Shown here piece after piece: positions 57,245 through 64,000 of a DNA stretch of 64,000 nucleotides. The notes under the pieces are model-generated. The model had not been told where the DNA came from. It did not search any database and saw only the letters and a list, made by a program, of their open reading frames with translations. The stretch comes from Pedobacter rhodius (GTDB lineage: Bacteria; Bacteroidota; Bacteroidia; Sphingobacteriales; Sphingobacteriaceae), in assembly GCF_027213645.1 (NCBI RefSeq), contig NZ_JAPWGL010000002.1, positions 248,001-312,000 on the forward strand. Direction: 5' to 3'. A program made the position numbers and the translations under genes. Each line of letters opens with the position of its first letter. Position 1 is the first letter of the stretch.

Positions 57245-59383
57245 TTAGTTCTGGAGTTGTATTTTGTTTAAGACCCATCCTAAAAAACCTGGCGTCTTTT
57301 TTATATAGTCAACATATTCTTTATCTGTTTCGCTTATCGTTGCGCCATACTCGAAAACAGCGATGTTTTTTTCAGTGAAAAGAAGCCATTCTTTCGCAAG
57401 GTTCATATCCCTTAAATTGTTTACATCAACTAAGATGACATCAAATTCATCTTTAAGGATATCAAACCCTGCTTTTAAACTTTTGATACTTTGAACTTCC
57501 AATAAGGATTCTCTCGCAGCGCTCTTATTCATTACAGTGATCAAATCTTCAGTATGAATTTCTTTCTTAATCAAAAAAGTTTGAAAGTTCAAACTTTTAA
57601 TGAGGCCTTTAATATCGGATTTCACAACCGGTAATTCATCTGCAATTAACAATACTTTTTTACCGGTCATCGCAAATGCATAAGCAAGACTGTAAGCAGT
57701 AAACGTTTTTCCAACATCGTTACCTAAACTAGTGATTCCGAGTATTTTGCTGTCATCGGCATCCATGGCATTGTTAATTTCGAACCTAAGAGATCTTAAC
57801 ATATCCCGATATAATTCAAAATTCACATTACCTGTGGTGTCACTCCAAATTTCACGTATACGTCTTTCGTTATTTTCAATTTTATTTAAAATTCCTATCG
57901 TTTTAGATTTTGTAGCAATTGCAAGTTGCTGCCCGGTAAGAATTTTATCGTCAAGTAGAAACATGACAATAACGAAACCTAGACAAAGCGCAAAACTGCC
58001 AAAACCCGAACCGGCTAAATAGATAATACGCTTAGATGGCTCAGGATTTCCTGGTAAACCTATTTGCTCAATCTGCATGTTTAAGCCATTAATTTGGCCA
58101 CCTCTACTCTGATTATATTGATCCAAAGCTGTCATATATTCTTTGGTAGCGAGATCAGCTTCCCGTTGGTAGTTTTGTATGTCGGCATCAAACGGAACCA
58201 TCCCGCTGTATTTTGCCCTTAAAGAAGCCAGTTGCGCATCAATAGACTGCATACTGCTTTTTGCCTGCTGTATGGCAATTTCAAGATTGGTTTTCTGTGT
58301 AAATAATGCTTGCTTCGAAGTTTTAGGATCATAAACATTTTCATCAATGTTCTGATTGCTTTTGACTTGAAGAATTTTGGTAATCGAATCCACTTTTTTC
58401 TGATCGGAAGCCTTAAAGCCGTTGTCGAGCAATGCACTGTTTGCACTTTGAAGTTCGCTTTTCAACCTTACAATCTCACGATTATCGGCACGGCTACTAC
58501 CGTTAATATTTGGATCTGCTCCTCTAAGTTTACGATTAATCTCAGCTATTGCGCCTTGACTGGATTGAATTTGTCTAATCGTTTCGCTGCGTTGGGCCTC
58601 GTAAGTTGTAATTTGCCCATATACAGCTGCAGATTGTTCATCGAGGTTTAACACACCTTTATTTCTCTTAAATGAAGATAAAGCTGCGTTCTTGTCATTC
58701 ATAACAATCTCTTTCTGTTTTAGCAAAGAATCTAACAACACGTTTGAGCTATTACGATTCGTACTAACCTCCCTGCTGTAATTCTGAATGAAATTCGTAG
58801 CAAGTGTATTCACCAAATAGGCAGAAAGATCAGGGTTCTCTGATTCGTAAGCAATGTTTATATAATCACTGTTATCGGCATGGCTGATCTCAATACCTTT
58901 TTTTAATAAATCTTCTCCATAGCCCATGGAAGAAACTAAACTGTAAAGTTTGTACTTTCCGTTATTATCGGCCAGAGTTAAAATAGCATTAGACTGAAGT
59001 TTTTTTCTATAAAGGTCAATAACAACATTCCTATCTGCGGCATTCAATGAGTCGAGCGACTCACTATATTTCCTAAATGAAATTTTGGGATTTTCAAGAT
59101 CATGTAGAATTAAATTATATGACAGATTATTTAAAACTTTTTTCATCTTAAACTTTTCCATTATACCATTAATCTGCTGACTAATGCCAAAAAAGTCTAC
59201 ATTTTCATTGATTAGTGCCTTTTTAGTTGGATCAAGAAGCCCTGTAGAAATCTGGACTTCAGACTTATATTGTCTTGGTAGATTTTGAACCAGGAAGTAC
59301 GTAATGGTAACCGCAATAATGGGAACTATAATCAGCGCCCATTTATATCTGCCTAATAATTTAATAAGTGATTTTACATCCAT
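57245..59383 (-). CDS. Wzc-like chain-length regulator with degenerate kinase domain
   Basis: A 712-residue inner-membrane protein. An N-terminal membrane helix (about 14-32) and a second (about 455-478) enclose a periplasmic part with coiled-coil stretches (about 215-430). The C-terminal cytoplasmic domain (about 535-705) has Walker A SLGNDVGKT with Lys559. Walker A' is damaged: VLLIADELP where the family has hydrophobic-DxDxR. Walker B is ILVDVNN. The Tyr-rich tail that BY-kinases phosphorylate is absent. It likely acts as a co-polymerase without kinase activity. Spaced 12 bases behind the TolC-like gene. Confidence 0.9.
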   Translation of the reverse strand: MDVKSLIKLLGRYKWALIIVPIIAVTITYFLVQNLPRQYKSEVQISTGLLDPTKKALINENVDFFGISQQINGIMEKFKMKKVLNNLSYNLILHDLENPKISFRKYSESLDSLNAADRNVVIDLYRKKLQSNAILTLADNNGKYKLYSLVSSMGYGEDLLKKGIEISHADNSDYINIAYESENPDLSAYLVNTLATNFIQNYSREVSTNRNSSNVLLDSLLKQKEIVMNDKNAALSSFKRNKGVLNLDEQSAAVYGQITTYEAQRSETIRQIQSSQGAIAEINRKLRGADPNINGSSRADNREIVRLKSELQSANSALLDNGFKASDQKKVDSITKILQVKSNQNIDENVYDPKTSKQALFTQKTNLEIAIQQAKSSMQSIDAQLASLRAKYSGMVPFDADIQNYQREADLATKEYMTALDQYNQSRGGQINGLNMQIEQIGLPGNPEPSKRIIYLAGSGFGSFALCLGFVIVMFLLDDKILTGQQLAIATKSKTIGILNKIENNERRIREIWSDTTGNVNFELYRDMLRSLRFEINNAMDADDSKILGITSLGNDVGKTFTAYSLAYAFAMTGKKVLLIADELPVVKSDIKGLIKSLNFQTFLIKKEIHTEDLITVMNKSAARESLLEVQSIKSLKAGFDILKDEFDVILVDVNNLRDMNLAKEWLLFTEKNIAVFEYGATISETDKEYVDYIKKTPGFLGWVLNKIQLQN

Positions 59384-59395
59384 ATACGACTTCTC

Positions 59396-60076
59396 TTACT
59401 TTACGTCGCTCAACTTTGAACCTACAACTTCTTCGAGTAAATCTTTCGCTTTAAGATAAACACTTTCCGCTTGAATTTTAGCCTGATAAGCCTGGAACTG
59501 CAATATTCTCGATTGATTATAAGTGTCTAAGGTAATTTCGCTTTTTTCAAATCTATTTCTTAATGTTTCTGCGACACCTTTGTTATCGCTTGCCATTTGT
59601 GTATTTATTTTTAAAAGATTTATTGCCTGAATGTAATCATAATACCTGCTTTTAACTAAAAGCACTAACTGATTATCATAATCTTTAGCTTCTAACTGGG
59701 CAATTTTATAATCATCTTTTGCTTTTTTAACCGTGAATGGTTTAGTAATGAAATTTCCAAGATTTAAACCAATAGAAAACTGAACACCATTTACATTGTA
59801 AGGATTTACCGGATCAAGAACTGTTTTATTATCCGGACGAATAAAATAATTAGCGCTGAACAAATCTAAATAAGATATTGATGCAATTGTTACATCTGTT
59901 TTTGACTTACTTGTTCTTAAAGCGAAAGCTTTAGATTTTGGATAGTTTTGCTTCGCTAATTCGATATACTTTTCCAAATCAGCATATTTTATTTCCGGAA
60001 TGATGGTTTCTTGGGAGTAAGCGTTCACACTTAAAAACATTAAGGCTGTTAAAGTGATTTTCAGTAGAGTTTTCAT
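59396..60076 (-). CDS. Half-length TolC-like outer-membrane protein
   Basis: A 226-residue exported protein with signal peptide (about 1-21, ending NAYSQ). The rest reads like one of the two repeats of a TolC protomer: a helix (LEKYIELAKQNYPKSKAFALR), a strand pair (FSANYFIRPDN... GVQFSIGLNLGNF), and long alternating helices (VKKAKDDYKIAQLEAKDYDNQ, RNRFEKSEITLDTYNQSRIL). Family members are about 430-490 residues. It is first in the exopolysaccharide operon, where a Wza-like exporter would be expected. Confidence 0.8.
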   Translation of the reverse strand: MKTLLKITLTALMFLSVNAYSQETIIPEIKYADLEKYIELAKQNYPKSKAFALRTSKSKTDVTIASISYLDLFSANYFIRPDNKTVLDPVNPYNVNGVQFSIGLNLGNFITKPFTVKKAKDDYKIAQLEAKDYDNQLVLLVKSRYYDYIQAINLLKINTQMASDNKGVAETLRNRFEKSEITLDTYNQSRILQFQAYQAKIQAESVYLKAKDLLEEVVGSKLSDVK

Positions 60077-60616
60077 TAATAATTAGGGGGTTATTTATAA
60101 TATTTTATTTAAAACTTGTGATAATATAAAACGCATAAATATACAATTAAACTTGTTTCTTTTAAAAAAGTGAAGAAAAAGTTTTAACAATTATATTAAT
60201 ATTTAAAAATATGATATAATCGTTAACCTATTTGCAATCTAATAAGTTTAATAATTTTTGAATATTTATTTTATCTACTCCGATCTCATAACAAAGTTAT
60301 ACCCCGGTAAACTGACCTTTAACTAAAAAGATTATTATCTTTAAATGTAGATAATAAAAGTCTTTAAACTTCTTTTAAAAATACAAATTTAGCAATTCTC
60401 TGAGCATTTTAAAACTAACATTAAAACTAACAAAAGCTATTTGTACTATTATTTAATAAATTCACTATAAACCTATTTAAGCGGTATTTATTTGGTATAT
60501 CTCTATGTATTTGACGGTAATATTGTAGAAATAAACTATTATTTAATTAAAATTATTCTTTTCCTGGTTCTGAATTCAAACGAGTTTAGAATTTAGTTAG
60601 AGAGATAATTCCACAT
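60077..60616. other. Gene-free region upstream of the exopolysaccharide operon
   Basis: Very AT-rich DNA with no credible ORF. On the minus strand TAACTTTG (60292-60299) fits TAnnTTTG and would give a leader of about 210 bases to the TolC-like gene, but no -33 TTTG is found. Nothing else is recognisable. Confidence 0.3.
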
Positions 60617-60653
60617 TAAAATAAAAAGCCTGTCTCTTTAGAGAAACAGGCTT
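60617..60653 (-). terminator. Terminator of the tRNA operon
   Basis: On the minus strand, directly behind the second tRNA-Pro, an imperfect hairpin with arms AAGCCTGT and ACAGGCTT plus an inner TCT/AGA pairing (60626-60653) is followed by TTTTTATTTTAATG. Confidence 0.85.
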
Positions 60654-60656
60654 GAG

Positions 60657-60730
60657 TCGGGGTGGCAGGATTCGAACCTACGACCTCCTGCTCCCAAAGC
60701 AGGCGCGATACCGGGCTACGCTACACCCCG
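60657..60730 (-). tRNA. tRNA-Pro (anticodon TGG)
   Basis: A 74-nt cloverleaf: acceptor CGGGGTG/CACCCCG with A discriminator, anticodon arm CCTGC-TTTGGGA-GCAGG, T arm with GTTCGAATC. The TGG anticodon reads CCN proline codons. No CCA is encoded. Identical to the copy at 60785-60858. Confidence 0.97.
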
Positions 60731-60784
60731 AAAAAGGTATCGATCTTTATTTAAATTAATCTGCAATTATGGCTGCAAATTTTG

Positions 60785-60858
60785 TCGGGGTGGCAGGATT
60801 CGAACCTACGACCTCCTGCTCCCAAAGCAGGCGCGATACCGGGCTACGCTACACCCCG
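60785..60858 (-). tRNA. tRNA-Pro (anticodon TGG), second copy
   Basis: Identical in all bases to the gene at 60657-60730, 54 bases away; flanks differ, so only the tRNA body is conserved. Lies between the tRNA-Ser and the first tRNA-Pro and is presumably processed from one transcript. Confidence 0.97.
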
Positions 60859-60943
60859 AACTGGTATCTGTTTCCCTTTTGCGAGGGGTGGCAAAGTAAC
60901 GGATTTAAAATGATATTTCCAGTTAAATTTGCTAATTTATTTT

Positions 60944-61031
<88 letters not shown>

Positions 61032-61074
61032 GTTCGCTCAAAATTTTGTCCTACCGACCTTGTTTTGAGGTCTG

Positions 61075-61104
61075 CAAATATAGTAAAACAACCTATTCCA
61101 CAAA
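61075..61104 (-). promoter_or_regulatory. Promoter of the tRNA-Ser-Pro-Pro operon
   Basis: On the minus strand TTTG (61104-61101), 18 bases, then TATATTTG (61082-61075): both Bacteroidota elements at nearly ideal distance. Transcription would start near 61068, about 37 bases before tRNA-Ser. The -33 element begins seven bases past the stop of the 7TM-HD gene. Confidence 0.7.
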
Positions 61105-61110
61105 AAAAAA

Positions 61111-63189
61111 TTATAAAACTTGTTGATAATCTATCCGAACATGATAGATACTCATCAGCATCGTCTTGAAAATCAGTTTAATAGTTTCGATATCTTTTAA
61201 TGTCAAATCGCAATTATCCAGCTGATTTTGTTCCAACTTATAATTAATTATCCGCTCAACCAGGTCATTTATGTTCTGAGCATCGGGATTTTTAAGTGAT
61301 CTTGAGGCTGCTTCTACCGAATCGGCCAACATTAATACCCCGGTTTCTTTGCTAAAAGGGATGGGTCCCGGGTAGCGGAAAATATTTTCATCAACAAATT
61401 TTTCCGGCGAATTTTTAAGAAACGACTGGTAAAAATAATCAACGCGTGTATTTCCATGATGGGTTCTGATGAAATCTATAATTGCTTCAGGCATTTGATT
61501 CTTCCTCAAAATTTCTATCCCTTTATGAACATGCTGTATAATAATTTGCGCGCTTTGCTCGTAAGGTAATTTATCGTGCGGACTAACCGCTGTATTTTGA
61601 TTCTCTATAAAATATTGAGGATTATCAACCTTACCAATATCATGATAAAGCGCCCCTGCCCTTACCAGAACCGAGTTGCCGCCAATTTTAAAGATGGCTG
61701 CTTCTGCCAGGTTGGCAACCTGAAGAGAATGCTGAAAGGTACCCGGAGCTTTGAACGCAAGCTCTCTCAAAAGTTTATTGTTCGTATTTGTAAGTTCGAT
61801 TAGCGCAACATCAGACGTAATTCCAAAAACCCTTTCAAAAATATAAATTAACGGATAAGCCAATAACGAAAGTAAAACACTAAAAACAAACGGAACAAAA
61901 TTTACCCACTCAATATCTCTGAAAGAACCTTCTCTAAGTAGCGCTATCCCAACAAATGAAACGAAATAGGCTGACAGAATAAAGAGTGCTGATACCAGGA
62001 AGCGTTCCCGTTTTACAAAATTCTTGATACTGAAAATCGCAACCATCCCGGCCGTTACCTGATAGAATACAAATTCGAAACTATTGGCAACAAAAAACCC
62101 AGCTATCAAAATCACCAGCATATGGAGGTATAACGCAAGCCTAGTGTCAAAAAGAATTCTTATTATAATAGGTACGACACAAAATGGTATATAATAAAGG
62201 CTTGCGAGATTCATCTTTAATGCCCAGGTTAACGCAAGCAGCATTCCGGTCGTCACAATTAATATCAACGAAAGCTGGCGGTTATCCGAAAAAATATCCC
62301 TTCTGAAAAGAAAAAGGAAAGACATCAATATCGTTAAAACAAAACCAACAAGAACTACCTGCCCCAGGTAAACTAAAGTTCTGCTGCCAATGGTTTTGGT
62401 TTGTGCATCATAAGTTGCCTTATATGATTCTAATTTCTGGTAAATTTCATCATCTATTACATCGTTTTTCGCCACAATAAGTTCGCCCTTCTGTACCATA
62501 CCTTTAGTTGTAGATACGTTACTCACCGTGTTTTCACGTATCACCTCCGTTAACCGTTCATTAAAAGTTATGTTTGGTGTAATATGGTCTTCAGCCAGGT
62601 TATCTACCAAATCCTGCATCACCTGATTTGGTGCCTTAAAATTTGCTTTAAAATATTTTAAAGCAGTTTCCGCAGTAAAAATATCCTGCGTATTTTTTTC
62701 AGTGGAAACATTATTGTTCAATAACGAGAAATCGTAATTTTTACCAGCTGTTTGATGTTTTACATTTAAGCCTATAATTCCCTTTTGATAAATTGCCTGC
62801 AACAGCTTATAGGATATATTTTTGTATGTGGCTTTTTCCTTTTCATCAAGTTGACCTGAACGCCATTTAATGTCAAATTCATTTAAAAACCCCTCCAATG
62901 CATCATTTGTAACTTCTCTATCAACTTGGTAAACCGGCAATACATCCCGAAGCGCATCTTTTTTATCGGTATTAACCTGTGGATTGGTTTTTAAAATTGC
63001 AAAGGGAAAAGGAGAAATTAAATCTTTATTCATCCAAACTTTATTTTTTTCAAACTCATATCTGAAACGAGGTTGTTTGGGTAGAAAAAGTGTAATAATA
63101 AAAACCGTAAAAATCATCATCACATATTTTATGTTGGACGAATATTTACGATAGAGAATTTTATGAGAGTTTTTCTTGATTTTGGCCAA
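61111..63189 (-). CDS. 7TM-HD phosphohydrolase, PgpH-like
   Basis: A 692-residue membrane protein. An N-terminal helix (about 24-42), a large extracytoplasmic 7TMR-HDED domain (about 50-270), seven membrane helices (about 275-460) and a cytoplasmic HD domain (about 480-680). Metal ligands include His516-Asp517 in LYHDIGKVDNP, and HHGNTRVDYFYQ and LADSVEAASRS follow as in PgpH of Listeria, which degrades cyclic di-AMP. The same role is likely here, to be confirmed. Alone, transcribed towards the tRNA array. Confidence 0.92.
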   Translation of the reverse strand: MAKIKKNSHKILYRKYSSNIKYVMMIFTVFIITLFLPKQPRFRYEFEKNKVWMNKDLISPFPFAILKTNPQVNTDKKDALRDVLPVYQVDREVTNDALEGFLNEFDIKWRSGQLDEKEKATYKNISYKLLQAIYQKGIIGLNVKHQTAGKNYDFSLLNNNVSTEKNTQDIFTAETALKYFKANFKAPNQVMQDLVDNLAEDHITPNITFNERLTEVIRENTVSNVSTTKGMVQKGELIVAKNDVIDDEIYQKLESYKATYDAQTKTIGSRTLVYLGQVVLVGFVLTILMSFLFLFRRDIFSDNRQLSLILIVTTGMLLALTWALKMNLASLYYIPFCVVPIIIRILFDTRLALYLHMLVILIAGFFVANSFEFVFYQVTAGMVAIFSIKNFVKRERFLVSALFILSAYFVSFVGIALLREGSFRDIEWVNFVPFVFSVLLSLLAYPLIYIFERVFGITSDVALIELTNTNNKLLRELAFKAPGTFQHSLQVANLAEAAIFKIGGNSVLVRAGALYHDIGKVDNPQYFIENQNTAVSPHDKLPYEQSAQIIIQHVHKGIEILRKNQMPEAIIDFIRTHHGNTRVDYFYQSFLKNSPEKFVDENIFRYPGPIPFSKETGVLMLADSVEAASRSLKNPDAQNINDLVERIINYKLEQNQLDNCDLTLKDIETIKLIFKTMLMSIYHVRIDYQQVL

Positions 63190-63306
63190 AACGATACATT
63201 TATGGTGCTGTCAAAAATAGCATTTTTATCTAATATACATTTTACTGATTTTGTTTGCAATTACCATTTATTATATTTTACTTTATGATATCAAATTAAT
63301 ATCATT

Positions 63307-64000
63307 ATGTATCAGGAAAAAATCATTAATCCGCCATCAGGCTATTTAACATTTGCATTGTTTTTGGCGCTTTTAGGTGCCGCAGTTTTTTGTTTTGTAA
63401 CAGAAAGCTTTATTTGGGGAGGATGTATCCTGGCTTTTAATTTCTTTCTGGTTTTACCGGGATTAATTATCAATAATCCAAATGAATCAAAAGTGCTGAC
63501 ACTTTTCGGTAAATATGTTGGTACGGTTAAAACAGATGGCTTTTTTTGGGTAAACCCGCTAACGAATAAAAGAAAAGTTTCATTAAGGGCAAATAACTTA
63601 AATGGCCAGCAATTAAAGGTTAACGATAAACTCGGCAATCCTATAGAAATTGCAGCGGTTGTGGTTTGGAAAGTTAACGAAACTGCGAAAGCCATTTTTT
63701 CTGTTGAAAATTACATGCAATACGTTAATATCCAGAGCGAAGCCGCAGTTCGGCATCTGGCAAATATATTTCCGTATGATCATGCTGAAGGTGAGGAAAC
63801 CAGCATTACCTTAAAAGATGGTGCAGAAAAAGTTAGCGAACTTTTAGAAAACGAACTGAACGACAGACTTTCAAGAGCTGGAATTGAGGTTTTGGAAGCC
63901 AGAATTTCTCACCTGGCTTATGCCCCGGAAATTGCCAGTGCTATGTTACAACGCCAGCAAGCAACAGCAGTTATCGCCGCCCGCAAACTAATTGTTGAAG
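63307..64000 (+). CDS. SPFH-domain (stomatin/prohibitin-like) protein, cut by the window end
   Basis: The first 231 codons are present, open at base 64000. Two hydrophobic segments (about 13-30 and 36-55) are followed by the SPFH core: PNESKVLTLFGKYVGTVKTDGFFWVNP, VNDKLGNPIEIAAVVVWKV, then EVLEARISHLAYAPEIASAML and the start of the coiled-coil region. Such proteins organise membrane microdomains and bind membrane proteases. Divergent from the 7TM-HD gene, 117 bases apart. Confidence 0.9.
   Translation, partial: MYQEKIINPPSGYLTFALFLALLGAAVFCFVTESFIWGGCILAFNFFLVLPGLIINNPNESKVLTLFGKYVGTVKTDGFFWVNPLTNKRKVSLRANNLNGQQLKVNDKLGNPIEIAAVVVWKVNETAKAIFSVENYMQYVNIQSEAAVRHLANIFPYDHAEGEETSITLKDGAEKVSELLENELNDRLSRAGIEVLEARISHLAYAPEIASAMLQRQQATAVIAARKLIVE

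Overview
The window is a piece of an AT-rich Bacteroidota chromosome, most like the Sphingobacteriaceae (Pedobacter/Mucilaginibacter group). This is an inference from: TAnnTTTG-type -7 promoter elements; gene families typical of the phylum (DUF4142 lipoprotein, 7TM-HD phosphodiesterase, GH36/GH2 exported glycosidases, PE-LIG-POL ligase D, TIGR04325 methyltransferase); and degenerate intergenic repeats of the cgtcatnccngcgcaggcggg and gagaaatct...agatttctc kinds. No database search was possible, so the genus is a guess.

Layout. (1) 1-15.4 kb, ordinary chromosomal genes: aldo/keto reductase, DUF4142 lipoprotein, DNA ligase D flanked on both sides by degenerate repeats, a small charged ORF, GH36 alpha-galactosidase, a 1305-residue multi-PAS hybrid histidine kinase, a GH2 glycosidase and an MBL-fold hydrolase. 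(2) 15.4-29.1 kb, a compact assembly-line natural-product cluster on the + strand: a 2207-residue A-PCP-KS-AT-ACP-aminotransferase protein, a 1340-residue C-A-PCP-TE protein whose ATG overlaps the stop of the first, a 4'-phosphopantetheinyl transferase, a cupin/JmjC-like putative Fe(II)/2-oxoglutarate oxygenase and an FkbM-type methyltransferase. (3) 29.1-60.1 kb, a large mosaic surface-polysaccharide locus. It holds twelve glycosyltransferases or glycosyltransferase-like proteins, an FdtA/FdtB-type amino-sugar pair, a HAD/UbiA/GMC cassette, a second GMC dehydrogenase with its Gluconate_2-dh3 subunit, a beta-helix lipoprotein, a flippase, a membrane acyltransferase, and a left-pointing operon with TolC-like, Wzc-like and Wzy-like proteins. 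(4) 60.1-64 kb: a tRNA-Ser(GCT)-Pro(TGG)-Pro(TGG) array with a readable promoter and terminator, a PgpH-like 7TM-HD protein, and the start of an SPFH-domain protein cut by the window edge.

How it may work. In the assembly line the first A domain would load a starter amino acid. My reading of its ten-residue specificity code, DVQFMAQVVK, is closest to proline codes. KS-AT-ACP would add one malonyl unit (AT motif HAFH, no reductive domain). The in-line aminotransferase would turn the resulting beta-ketone into a beta-amine. The second protein would condense this beta-amino acid with a second amino acid (code DLTKMGHIGK, closest to Asp) and release it by thioesterase. The oxygenase and methyltransferase are plausible tailoring enzymes. 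A minimal two-protein line of the iturin/mycosubtilin/microcystin McyE logic, split at the AMT/C boundary and next to an exopolysaccharide locus, is the most notable thing here.

Other points of interest are a 32-codon membrane-type ORF filling the only gap in the exopolysaccharide operon, a Wzc-like protein with a damaged Walker A' motif and no tyrosine tail, a half-length TolC-like protein where a Wza-type exporter would be expected, and a HAD-UbiA-GMC set that recalls polyprenyl-phosphate-pentose synthesis.
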